Part shown: positions 6,541 through 13,797 of the stretch, piece after piece
Layout of the letters: every line of letters begins with the position of its first letter
Position numbering within the stretch: position 1 is the stretch's first letter
Assembly: GCA_050330055.1 (NCBI GenBank)
Contig: JBHJOF010000242.1
Location: 1-14,175 of the forward strand
Length of the DNA stretch: 14,175 nucleotides
Reading direction: 5' to 3'
DNA from: JBHJOF01 sp050330055
Lineage (GTDB): Bacteria > Pseudomonadota > Alphaproteobacteria > Kiloniellales > JAKSDN01
Position numbers and translations under genes: made by a program
The notes under the pieces: model-generated
The model's database searches: none
Told to the model about the DNA's origin: nothing
The model's input: only the letters and a program-made list of their open reading frames with translations

Positions 6541-6840
6541 TGGCGCCACGGCAGCAACAGCCCATGAGCGCCGGCACGGCCGGCACGGGACCACCTCCGC
6601 TGGGCGGAGGAACGCCTGCCATGGGCCGACGCATGGTTCGAGGCATGGATCGACCAGGGCTGTCCCGCAAGGACCGGCCGGCGGAAAAGAACGCGCGACC
6701 AAGAACGGCGAGCAAGGAAGCGGATCGGCGAGGCACAGCCGTGCCGAAGAAACACGCGATCAGCCGATGCCAGGACCTGAGGCGAACACCGTCAGATGCC
6801 GATCGAGAGCTGGTCCACAGCCGCGTGCGTCGTGGCGCCT
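6541..6840 (+). other. Possible remnant of a small plus-strand gene
   Basis: An ATG at 6540 follows AGAGGAGA, but its frame (MAPRQQQPMSAGTAG...) soon becomes low in coding character. In another plus frame, from about 6593, the sequence LRWAEERLPWADAWFEAWID followed by a basic, Arg-rich tail looks protein-like, but it has no start codon of its own. A frameshifted small gene is possible; I do not recognise it. The remaining sequence to 7042 shows no gene. Confidence 0.25.
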
Positions 6841-6889
6841 AGCCTCGTGGCGGGGCACTGCAAGAGGCGGCAGGTGGATGATGCCGCAG

Positions 6890-6904
6890 TTTGAAATTCG
6901 GCTT
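6890..6904. repeat. Left copy of an inverted repeat flanking the cargo module
   Basis: TTTGAAATTCGGCTT here is matched by AAGCCGAAATTCAAA at 11442-11456, the reverse complement with one mismatch. The pair encloses 4.5 kb containing the complete cargo operon and its regulator. A third partial copy (TGAAATTCGGC) lies at 11337-11347 in direct orientation. They could be ends of a transposed unit or simply members of a dispersed intergenic repeat. Confidence 0.35.
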
Positions 6905-7042
6905 CCGACCCCGAGCCGACCTTCGGCTGGCGAAGCTGAGGGGCAAGCCGTGAACCCAAGACGGACCTCGTATGGTCAGGACGCAAAGGTCTGAATCGGC
7001 TGGACAGTTGCCCTACAGCAGGCCCGTGCCCTACCTTGGGCC

Positions 7043-7675
7043 CTAAGCTCCACGCCGTGCTCCGAGCCGCATGAGATAGAGAGCGACGGGTAGCAGGAGG
7101 ATTGGGAGCACGTAGCTCACGATGAGGGCAAGGATCGGCTGGTCCGCCCAGCCGGCACCGATGGCCGCAAAGACGAACGCGGTGGGTACGCTGCCGATGG
7201 TCAGCGCCGCGATGAATTTTCCCATCGGCATGCCCGCAAGTCCGGCGAGAAAGACCATGGCCTCGGGGATGCTGTAGGGAAGGCTACGGGTAAGGACGAT
7301 CGCCCAAGCACCGCCCCGGTCGAGCAAACTCTGCATCTTGTGCAGCGACTGGAGCCCAACGAATCGATGCACATATCGCCGTGCGAAGGTGAGCATCAGC
7401 ATGTAGCCGAGAAGGCCACTGGTTATCAGGCCGAGGCTGCCGAACAATCCGCCGAGCAGTGTCCCGTAGATGATGCCGAGCGCGGCGATCACAGCAGTCT
7501 GCGGGACAGGCAACACCAGATCGACCCAGATGAGAGCAATGCCAACGGCCCACGCCCAGCTCTGGTACTTTTGGAGCGCCAGTACGGCGTCATTGGCTTC
7601 CTGGGATGTCGGGATCGTCGCGCAGGAGGCGAGCAGGAGCGAGAGAACGCCGATCATGATCAGGGTTGATCTCAC
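7043..7675 (-). CDS. VTT/DedA-like (TVP38/TMEM64-type) membrane protein with a lipoprotein-type N-terminus
   Basis: The 210-aa product belongs to the SNARE-associated/VTT group of membrane proteins, some of which move lipids across membranes. GTG 7675 is preferred because GGAAGGAA lies just upstream and it gives a signal sequence ending in LLLASC, a good lipobox; ATG 7657 is an alternative that keeps the Cys. After the Cys come a short periplasmic linker (ATIPTSQEANDAVLALQKYQ) and several membrane segments. The central part LTRSLPYSIPEAMVFLAGLA corresponds to the conserved VTT motif, and YVLPILLLPVALYLM forms the last segment. It is the final gene of the cargo operon, 52 bases after the ICMT-fusion gene. 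A lipid-modified VTT protein is unusual; whether the Cys is really acylated is not known. The specific substrate cannot be told. Confidence 0.8.
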   Translation of the reverse strand: MRSTLIMIGVLSLLLASCATIPTSQEANDAVLALQKYQSWAWAVGIALIWVDLVLPVPQTAVIAALGIIYGTLLGGLFGSLGLITSGLLGYMLMLTFARRYVHRFVGLQSLHKMQSLLDRGGAWAIVLTRSLPYSIPEAMVFLAGLAGMPMGKFIAALTIGSVPTAFVFAAIGAGWADQPILALIVSYVLPILLLPVALYLMRLGARRGA

Positions 7676-7727
7676 TTCTTCCTTCCAACGCGCAGGATCG
7701 GCGCCGCCGCCGCAAAGGACGCCAGCC

Positions 7728-8846
7728 TCAGAAAAGCGGCGTGGGGATGTCACCCCAGCGAACATGGCGCGGCGGATCGTCCACCGCAGTCACCCGCCCT
7801 GCCGCCATGTCGAGGTGCGCGACCGCGAGCGGGTCGAGCCCATAGGCGCTCGTGACGATCGCCGCGCCGGTTGCCTCGGCCGTGTGACTGCGCGGGCGGG
7901 CGAAGAGCACCTTGAGGCGGCTGCGGTCGAAATCGCTCGAGCCGTGCGGCCCACGGCTAGTCGCGCTAGGTGGATCTACCGGCAGGTCTGGGACGGTCCA
8001 TTCCTCGGGGATCACGTAGATGAGGCGGGGGCCGGCGGCGGCGTCGAGCCGGCTACGCACACCGGGTGCCGCCGCCGCCAGCTCGTAGGCCGCGGTAAGC
8101 TCGTTCCGGCTCATCGGCGCAAGCGCCACGATGGCGGTGTCGGGGTGCCAGATTGCCGAGAGCCGGGAGACCGCGTACTCCCGGACCCCGAAGCCGGCCG
8201 CGACCGCCGCGACCACGACGACGGCGAAGAGGACCAGGCCCGTGACGACTCGCGACACGCTGCCGGCGGGAAACAGCCGCGGCAGCTGCACCGCGGCGAG
8301 GCGCGGCAGGAACATGCCAGTCCGCTCGCGGTAGGCGCGGTAGCTGTCGCCGAACTGCGCCAGGCACTGGGCCTCCTCCCACCCGGCGAGCAACCGATAC
8401 AGAAACAGCATCGTCACGAGGGCCACGAGCACAAGGAAGCGCGGCCACAGTAGGAGCGTGCCGAGGCCCATCACCGCCAAGCCGACATACTGGGGATGGC
8501 GCACGAGCCGGTAGATGCCGCCCGTGACCACGCCGCGCCGCCGGTTCTTCGACCAGTAGAGCGGCACCGCGCCGGCGAGGAAGACGATCAGCCCGAGCAC
8601 GATCAGGAGCCCGCCGGCCACATGGGCGTGGTCGAGCACCGGGTTCCCCGTCGCCGCGATGTGCGGCAGGAAGAACTGGGTGAGCCAGGCGGTGGCCGGC
8701 GCGCCGTTCAGGAACCCGAGCACCGGCCCGTAGACCGAGTAGAAGAACAGCGCCGCGGGGCTGATCATGAACAGGATCTCGAAGACCAGCACGACGTAGA
8801 ACGCCCACGCCGCCGGGCGGATCAGCGTGTTGCGAAAATCGACCAT
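7728..8846 (-). CDS. ICMT/PEMT-like membrane methyltransferase with an extra extracytoplasmic C-terminal domain
   Basis: The first 195 residues form an isoprenylcysteine carboxyl methyltransferase-like membrane domain: hydrophobic helices at about 12-36, 76-98 and 122-153, the S-adenosylmethionine-site signature GIYRLVRHPQYVGLA at 110-124 and EE at 157-158 followed by FGDSYRAYRERTGMFLP. A further membrane helix at about 200-220 leads into a 150-residue soluble tail (221-372) that I do not recognise, probably outside the cytoplasm. Typical family members end soon after the catalytic part, so this looks like a fusion. ATG 8846 is chosen over ATG 8867 because GGAGGAGG lies just before it. The substrate is unknown; bacterial members are often annotated ICMT without prenylated proteins, so a lipid or small hydrophobic substrate is possible. 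It is third in the operon, 70 bases after the nucleoside-hydrolase-like gene. Confidence 0.82.
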   Translation of the reverse strand: MVDFRNTLIRPAAWAFYVVLVFEILFMISPAALFFYSVYGPVLGFLNGAPATAWLTQFFLPHIAATGNPVLDHAHVAGGLLIVLGLIVFLAGAVPLYWSKNRRRGVVTGGIYRLVRHPQYVGLAVMGLGTLLLWPRFLVLVALVTMLFLYRLLAGWEEAQCLAQFGDSYRAYRERTGMFLPRLAAVQLPRLFPAGSVSRVVTGLVLFAVVVVAAVAAGFGVREYAVSRLSAIWHPDTAIVALAPMSRNELTAAYELAAAAPGVRSRLDAAAGPRLIYVIPEEWTVPDLPVDPPSATSRGPHGSSDFDRSRLKVLFARPRSHTAEATGAAIVTSAYGLDPLAVAHLDMAAGRVTAVDDPPRHVRWGDIPTPLF

Positions 8847-8916
8847 CGGCCTCCTCCGTTTAGTCATTGTGCGCGTCTGTGATCGCCCTCCCGTATCCCT
8901 ACGAGCGCAACGAGAG

Positions 8917-10044
8917 TTAGGAACCCTGTCTGGTCAACAAGTCCATCAGCACGTCCTTGAGATCGTCCTCCACCCCGCCGCAATAGGTGACGGACCCCGA
9001 TGCGCGCGTGATCTGCGGCCGGTCGGCTTCCAAGCCGACGAGGAATCCGGTCGAGCCAAACGCAAGGCGCCACGGGAGGGGCAGCCGATCATCCCGGGCG
9101 ATCGATGCATAGGCATTTGCGCAATTGAATTGCTGCGGCTGGAGGACGTAGAGCGCTGCGAGGGCATCGAAGGGGTAGAACCCTGGCAGGCCGATATCGC
9201 CCTTCCAATAGTCGAGCCAAGGCCCAGCCCTTTCCGCGAGCCATGCCGCCGCGCGAGAGCCGCGCTTCATTCGAGCGAGATCCCGACGGGTCACCATGAC
9301 CTCGCGCGCAGCCGCGTATGGTGTCAGGCTGATGCCTTCGACGAGCTCCAAGACGATGGCAGCCGAGGTCGGGTCTTTGGAGAAGTTGAAATCGCGGAAG
9401 ACCGGCCCGTGGCCGAAGAGAATGCCGCTCGAAGCTCTGCCTTCTGCCGGATGAAAGACGTGGCCAGGGCGCCGGCCCATGACCGAGACCAGCAGACCGA
9501 TGTTGTCTGCCAGCTCCGGCCTCCTCCGCAGCGTCGCCGCAACATTCGTCATCGGCCCGAGAGAGACGATGGTGAGGGGCCCGCGCTCCAGCGCGCGTTC
9601 AAGTGCCGCATGCGCGGGTTCGAAAGAAGGCGTCCGTTCAGCTCCCAACGCAGTCGACGAGCCGCTGTGGACAAGGATGTCCGACCTTTCAGCAACACGC
9701 CCAACCAGGTCGCGAGTCGTTCGGTCGACGACGGATAGCGGCGCATTGCCGAAGACGGTCGAGATCCCGACGATCTCGACGTCCGGCGAGTTCATGAGGA
9801 CCAGCATCGCAAAGCAATCGTCCGGATCGACCTTGCCGCCGTTGCACGCAGCATCCGTATCGATCCATACGCGCGACGGTCGATCCACGTGGGAGCCAGC
9901 GCGCACCAGAGGCAACGGCCGATTCTCGACTTCGCCAGTCCACCAATTTCGAACGGGACCTGTGCCCGTAGGCGGGAGCAGAGCCGCCGGCACGAGCAAC
10001 AGAGGAACCCAAACTAGGACGAGCGCTTTGCGATCTAGCCTCAT
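8917..10044 (-). CDS. Nucleoside hydrolase-like protein (IUNH fold) with an N-terminal membrane anchor
   Basis: The 375-aa product has the inosine-uridine nucleoside hydrolase fold, whose members cleave the N-glycosidic bond of ribonucleosides. The calcium-binding start is DTDAACNGGKVDPDDCFA (62-79): the family consensus is DTDPGxDDA, so Asp62, 64, 75 and 76 can be matched but an insertion lies between them. Later motifs fit: GISTVFGN, IVSLGPMTNVA, FRDFNFSKDPTSAA and GFYPFDALAALYVL (family HDPLA-like). Residues 7-25 form a hydrophobic segment, so the enzyme is probably membrane-anchored or exported. Start ATG 10044 has GGGAGA nine bases before it; the open frame to 10137 lacks a binding site. 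It stands second in the cargo operon between two ICMT-like genes. Catalytic activity, and specificity for nucleosides rather than a related riboside, are uncertain. Confidence 0.85.
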   Translation of the reverse strand: MRLDRKALVLVWVPLLLVPAALLPPTGTGPVRNWWTGEVENRPLPLVRAGSHVDRPSRVWIDTDAACNGGKVDPDDCFAMLVLMNSPDVEIVGISTVFGNAPLSVVDRTTRDLVGRVAERSDILVHSGSSTALGAERTPSFEPAHAALERALERGPLTIVSLGPMTNVAATLRRRPELADNIGLLVSVMGRRPGHVFHPAEGRASSGILFGHGPVFRDFNFSKDPTSAAIVLELVEGISLTPYAAAREVMVTRRDLARMKRGSRAAAWLAERAGPWLDYWKGDIGLPGFYPFDALAALYVLQPQQFNCANAYASIARDDRLPLPWRLAFGSTGFLVGLEADRPQITRASGSVTYCGGVEDDLKDVLMDLLTRQGS

Positions 10045-10172
10045 CGCTTCAGATCTCCCGAACCGCGCAAAGTGCCCGACAATCGGAACTCGAAGGACGC
10101 GTCGAAATCGCAGCGGTCCCGCGAAGGAAGTGCGCAATGATCATCTTGGCGGCCCACGCTGCTGTCCGAAGG

Positions 10173-10667
10173 CTACAGCCAGCGGCGCACGCGGGCCTTG
10201 TAGTTCCGATAGGCGTCGCCGAACCGCCTTTCCAGATACGCCTCCTCGCGCCCGACGACGCCGTAGCGGATCGCGATTGCCAGAGGCAGCGTGAGGATCA
10301 GGGTCCACGGGCTTGGTGCGGCTATGCCGATGCCGCCGTAGACGAGAAACATGCCAATATAGATTGGATTGCGGCTCCAGCCGTGAATGCCGGTTGTCAC
10401 CAGCGCGCGCACAGGCCGAGTGGAGGGCACCGGCGTGGCTGCACGAGAGAAGTTGCGAACACCCGCGACAAAGATCGCAACACCGAGGACGATCAAAGCG
10501 CCGCCAGCCGTCCAAAGCAGCAGAGCGGTCCCCGGCAAGGAAAGCGGCAGAGGCAGCACGCGATCCAGGACGAGTCCCAGGATCAGGCAGGCGAGAAAGA
10601 GGAATGGCGGCCGCGCCATGACGTCCACAGATTCCGTATCACCGCCCTGTTCGCCGGCAGAGCTCAT
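10173..10667 (-). CDS. ICMT-like membrane methyltransferase, short form
   Basis: The 164-aa protein has the usual size of bacterial ICMT/NnrU/PEMT-like methyltransferases. Hydrophobic helices lie at about 20-40, 48-70, 104-120 and 121-136; the cofactor motif is TGIHGWSRNPIYIGMFLV (RHPxY in many members, here SRNPIY), followed by GREEAYLERRFGDAYRNYKA with the paired Glu. ATG 10667 is preceded by AAGGAGGG six bases upstream, the best ribosome binding site in the module. It is the first gene of the minus-strand cargo operon, directly behind the divergent promoter region; 128 bases separate it from the next gene. The substrate cannot be deduced. Together with the longer ICMT-like gene two positions downstream it gives the operon two different membrane methyltransferases. 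Confidence 0.85.
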   Translation of the reverse strand: MSSAGEQGGDTESVDVMARPPFLFLACLILGLVLDRVLPLPLSLPGTALLLWTAGGALIVLGVAIFVAGVRNFSRAATPVPSTRPVRALVTTGIHGWSRNPIYIGMFLVYGGIGIAAPSPWTLILTLPLAIAIRYGVVGREEAYLERRFGDAYRNYKARVRRWL

Positions 10668-10713
10668 GTGGGACCCTCCTTGCCAAGCAATGCGTCGAGA
10701 GCCAAAATCGACG

Positions 10714-10743
10714 TTGGAGTGACAACTTCGGTGTCATTCTAAT
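10714..10743 (+). promoter_or_regulatory. Possible promoter of the MarR-family gene
   Basis: TTGGAG (10714-10719) and TCTAAT (10738-10743) are 18 bases apart, a modest -35 and a good -10. Initiation near 10750 would fall inside operator site 2, consistent with autorepression. Confidence 0.4.
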
Positions 10744-10763
10744 CTTTGACAACAAAGGTGTCA
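10720..10763. promoter_or_regulatory. Twin palindromic operator between the regulator and the cargo operon
   Basis: TGACAACTTCGGTGTCA (10720-10736) and TGACAACAAAGGTGTCA (10747-10763) agree at 14 of 17 positions and differ only in the three central bases. Each is a near-palindrome (TGACAAC against GGTGTCA), and they are 27 bp apart. This length and symmetry fit a MarR dimer site, and the sites overlap or touch the predicted -35 and -10 elements on both strands. Confidence 0.75.
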
Positions 10764-10764
10764 A
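10736..10764 (-). promoter_or_regulatory. Promoter of the cargo operon
   Basis: On the minus strand a perfect TTGACA (10764-10759) and TAGAAT (10741-10736) stand exactly 17 bases apart. Operator site 2 covers the -35 and spacer; site 1 abuts the -10. This is the best sigma-70-type promoter in the window. Confidence 0.7.
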
Positions 10765-10785
10765 TGTGTCGGTTGCAGCGATGGG

Positions 10786-11283
10786 GTGGAAAGCGTAGTG
10801 ACGATGCCACAGAGGAAAGGGGCGAGTCGGTTCGCCGGCAGCAAGGCCGAGGCGGTCGCCGAGCTCATGCTCGAAGTGGCCCAGTGCTTCTTTAAGATAC
10901 GGGCGCTCGGCCAGAAGACAGGGTTCATCACCGGCTGGGGCGGCGGTGCCTTCGGCTTCATGCGAAGCCTCGCGCTGCTTGGTCCGCTCACCGTGCCGCA
11001 GATCGCCCAAATGCGACCCACCAGCCGTCAGCGCATGCAGCGGCTAGCGAATGAGCTTGCGGCCGAAGGGCTCGTGGAATTCATCGACAATCCGAGGCAC
11101 CGGCGCTCCAAGCTCGTGCGGCTGACGCCCAAAGGTGACGCGCGCTACCGCGAGCTCAACGCTTCGCTCCTTTCAATCGCATCGACCATGGGCGGCGATG
11201 TCGGCGAGGCGGAGATCCGCAAGACGATCGAGATCGTGCGGCATCTGAGCGATGATGTTAAAGCCTACGGCGGCTCCAACTGA
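10786..11283 (+). CDS. MarR-family transcriptional regulator of the cargo module
   Basis: The 165-aa product is a winged-helix MarR-type repressor. Helices at about 22-42 would form the dimer interface. The DNA-binding part is LTVPQIAQ (68-75), SRQRMQRLANELAAEGLVEF (80-99, recognition helix) and the wing DNPRHRRSKLVRLTPKG (101-117), which matches the D-x-R-x-x-R...LT-x-x-G signature. The start is uncertain: GTG 10786, GTG 10798 and ATG 10804 all lack a strong ribosome binding site. It is transcribed away from the methyltransferase/nucleoside-hydrolase operon, and two palindromes of MarR type lie in the shared promoter region, so it probably represses both transcripts and is relieved by a small ligand. 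No redox-type Cys pair is evident. The ligand is unknown. Confidence 0.88.
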   Translation: MESVVTMPQRKGASRFAGSKAEAVAELMLEVAQCFFKIRALGQKTGFITGWGGGAFGFMRSLALLGPLTVPQIAQMRPTSRQRMQRLANELAAEGLVEFIDNPRHRRSKLVRLTPKGDARYRELNASLLSIASTMGGDVGEAEIRKTIEIVRHLSDDVKAYGGSN

Positions 11284-11579
11284 AAACGCACGATTCAAAA
11301 CGCGCTCGGGACGTACCACTCTCAAGCGGCAATGTCTGAAATTCGGCCCGATTGCGACGGTTGGTCCGCCCAGAGTAAACGTCAAGAGTCAGCGCATCCT
11401 GCCAGATGAAGCACGAACAAGGAACTTCCGCGTTCCACCCAAAGCCGAAATTCAAAGCGGGACATGGCCGGCGGGAAAAGGCGCGCGCTCACTTCGCTAC
11501 CGGCAGTTAGCCGGATGGGCGGAGATAGGGGCGATCCCGCGCGGGCGGGACCGCCCTTGGCCGCGCGACCGGCGGGCGA
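11284..11579. other. Intergenic region between the cargo module and the ICE backbone
   Basis: I see no gene here. The part at 11328-11460 begins AATGTCTGAAATTCGGC and ends with CCGAAATTCAAAGCGGGACAT, two related halves in opposite orientation about 110 bp apart. It resembles the dispersed intergenic repeats with TGTC(C/T)GC-type ends seen in alphaproteobacterial accessory DNA. The right inverted repeat paired with 6890-6904 (at 11442-11456) lies in it. Confidence 0.35.
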
Positions 11580-12527
11580 TCAGCTATCGGCGCCGTAACG
11601 CCGCACTGGGATGCGCCGAGCGCGGGCCTTATCGACGAGGTTCTCGGTGATGCCCGAGCCCGGGAAGGCGATGACGCCGATCGGCATGGCCTCCAGCATG
11701 GCGTCGTTGCGCTTGAAGGGCGCGGCCTTCTGGTGCCGAGCCCAGTCGGGCTTGAAGACGACCTGGGGGACGCCGCGGTTGTCGGCCCACTTGGCGGCGA
11801 TCAGCTCGGCGCCACGGGGCGAGCCGCCGTGCAGCAGCACCATGTCCGGGTGCTTGGCCCTGGCCTTGTCGAGGACGTCCCAGATGCGGACGTGGTCCTG
11901 GTAGTCGACGCCACCGGTGACGAGGATGCGAGGGCCTTCGGGCAGGAGGACCTCGGTCTCGGCCCGGCGCTTGGCGTTGATGAAGTCGCGGCTGTCGATG
12001 ACGGCGGCGGTCATGGCGCGATGGTTGACCTTCGAGCCAGAGCGCGGCTTCCAGGCCGAGCCGGTGTGCGCCTCGAAGAGCTCGGCCGCATGGTCGCGCA
12101 GGAACTCGAATGCGTTGCGCTGCTCGAGGAGCGTCAGCCCCTGGGCGATGAGGCGCTCCAGCTAGACCGAGCAGACCTCGGAGCCGTCCTGCTCGCGCTG
12201 CGAGCGCCGCTGGGCGTCCTCGTTGTCGTCGAGCTCACGCTGGAGCCGTCCGATGGCGCGATGGAAGAGGTTGACGAGGGACCAGAGCAGGTCAGCGAGG
12301 TCGTCCTCGAGGCGGGTCTCGCCGAGCATGCCGGCGAAGATATCGAAGATGTCACCGAGCGCCACCTCGCAGGCCTCAGCCTCCGGCAAGGGCCGGGGAT
12401 CGGGCTCGTCCTGGTGCGGCCGGTGGCCGTAGAGCGCCAGCTCGTCGAGCAGGTAGGCGGTGGGCGACTGCGCCGGGCTGGCGAGATTGGCGGGGTCGTC
12501 GAGGGAGTGGGTGCGGTTGATCGCCAT
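11580..12527 (-). pseudogene. DUF2493 (SLOG-superfamily) gene with an in-frame amber codon
   Basis: Read through, this is a 315-codon gene of the ICE-associated DUF2493 group. It starts at ATG 12527 (AGGAGA six bases upstream; MAINRTHSLDDPANL). Residues 1-121 are an acidic helical N-terminal part. Codon 122 is TAG (12164-12162) in the stretch SEVCSV-*-LERLIAQGLTLLEQ; relatives appear to have Glu there, and GAG to TAG is one change. The same frame continues open for 193 codons with the DUF2493 Rossmann-like domain: ILVTGGVDYQDHVRIWDVLD, MVLLHGGSPRGAELIAAKWA, PIGVIAFPGSGITENLVDKA. SLOG proteins bind nucleotides or related ligands. A C-terminal fragment could start at ATG 12014. Amber suppression or a sequencing error are alternatives to inactivation. 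Confidence 0.85.
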
Positions 12528-12790
12528 GAGCTGTCTCCTTGCGAGGGACGGCCGCGCCCATCGCGGCCTTGCTGGCGATCGGGGCACCGGAGGCGCACCG
12601 GGGCCGCACCCGCAGGGCCGGAGCGGCAGCGGAGGATGGCGGGGGCCGGCTTTTTTGCTCCGCGAGGAATGGCCGCGTCCCGCGCGGCCAGGGGAAAAAA
12701 GCCAGGCCCCCGCTATTGCGGCCCCGGCGCGAGGGCGGCCTCGGGCCGCCCGGCCTCCGGTAGATCGCCCCCTCAGCAAGGCCGGCGCGG
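12528..12790 (-). promoter_or_regulatory. Structured leader of the DUF2493 gene (copy B of the repeated element)
   Basis: It contains the same RBS-adjacent hairpin as copy A (12550-12568). The long stem pairs GCGGGGGCC (12639-12647), GGC and six T (12648-12656) with six A, GCC (12695-12703) and GGCCCCCGC (12705-12713), leaving A12704 bulged. An inner stem TGGCCGCG/CGCGGCCA lies at 12670-12690. Arm sequences differ from copy A, but pairing, the T6/A6 core, the TTCCTCGCG segment on the minus strand and the single bulge are kept. The remainder to 12902 shows no convincing gene; a 36-residue plus-strand frame at 12826 has AAGGAGA before it but no recognisable protein. Confidence 0.65.
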
Positions 12791-12902
12791 GCCCGCACCC
12801 GGCGCCTCAAGGAGACAGTGAGGCGATGGAACGGCATCCGCCGCGCAGACCTTCCCCTTGCCGGCGCGGCCCGGCGCAACCGGCGATGGATTGCTCGAGC
12901 AG

Positions 12903-13769
12903 TCACGCGGCCGGCGGCAGCAGAGCGGCGAGCTGATCGCGCACATTCCGGGCGAGTGCCGTCGGGCTGAGGCGGCGCAGGTCGTCATTGAAATCGCCGA
13001 GGCACGGCACGAGGTCGTCGACCGCGACGCCCTGGGCTTCGGCACGGGCGCGCAGTCGGACAGCGGCGCGGAGGCCGGCGTCGTCGTTGTCGCGGGCGAT
13101 GACGAGCTGCCCGAGACCGGCGGGCAGGAGGAGCGCGGCCAGGTGGTTGGCGGTGAGCGCTGCGACCATGGGCAGCCCGGGCAGCACGGACTTGAGCGAG
13201 AGCACCGTCTCGATGCCCTCGCCCGCCAGGAGTCGATCCGATGCGTCGCCGAAACGAACACCGTGGCCGAGCAGGACGCCCAGGACCTTGCGCGGCGCGT
13301 CGAGCTCGGCAAGGGCGCAGTGCTCGACGTCGAGCCAAGTCCGGTTGACGCCGACGAGCCGGCCGTCTAGATTGGTGATGGCGGCGAGCATGGCGGGCAG
13401 TCGCCGAAGGGGCGCGTCCTCGTCAGCGCGATAGAAGACGGACGGGTGGAAGCGCAGCGCCGGAAAGTCGACCGCCGTGATGCCGCGCGCCCGCAGATAG
13501 GCCTCGGCGGGCGTGCCAAGGATCGGCTGGCCGGCGCGGAACAGGCGCTGCGCAGCCTCCATCCTCAGCAGCTGCTCTGCAGCTGCCATGGAGGACAGGC
13601 CGGGCCTGGACGGGCGCTCATGGATCCGCCGATATGGTGACTCTGTCTCTGGGCGCGGCATCGCGAGGAAGCCGCAGGCCTCGTCCATAGCAGCGTCGAG
13701 GGTGCCGAGCGCGCAGCGCAGGCGGATGAGGTCCAGGAGATCGCCGTGCTCGCCGGTCGCGGCGTCGGT
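12903..13769 (-). pseudogene. DUF7146/Toprim domain protein, 5' end lost at a recombination-like site
   Basis: Toprim proteins of this ICE family resemble the primase end of phage and plasmid replication proteins. The catalytic part is present: AGEGIETVLSLKSVLPGLPM with the conserved Glu and LVIARDNDDAG with the Asp residues; YLRARGITAVDFPALRFHP and VNRTWLD fit the region before it. Homology begins abruptly at 13769 with TDAATGEHGDLLDLIRLRCA, which corresponds to residue 68 of the divergent gene at 13902. About 65 N-terminal residues are therefore missing, replaced by the palindrome at 13766-13795. The first Met in frame is ATG 13688, without a clear binding site, so a shortened protein of 261 aa might still be made. 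The gene precedes the DUF2493 gene on the same strand. Confidence 0.8.
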
Positions 13770-13795
13770 CTTATGTTGAACTGCACATAAGACCG
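13766..13795. other. 11-8-11 palindrome, candidate tyrosine-recombinase crossover site
   Basis: CGGTCTTATGT (13766-13776) and its exact reverse complement ACATAAGACCG (13785-13795) flank an asymmetric 8-bp spacer, TGAACTGC. Two 11-bp arms around a 6-8 bp core is the form of dif, lox and transposon core sites used by tyrosine recombinases. It lies exactly where the Toprim homology breaks off. Confidence 0.55.
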
Positions 13796-13797
13796 AA

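Noticed and set aside
5775..6755. Minus-strand frame of 326 codons across the DUF736 locus
   Set aside because: It is out of frame with the clear DUF736 protein and reads through the hairpin leader.
7470..9738. Long plus-strand frames opposite the methyltransferase and nucleoside hydrolase genes
   Set aside because: They are antisense shadows with no ribosome binding sites or motifs.
11733..12821. Plus-strand open frame of 362 codons opposite the DUF2493 gene
   Set aside because: The minus strand has DUF2493 motifs; the plus product is repetitive Gly/Glu/Arg-rich sequence without recognisable domains.
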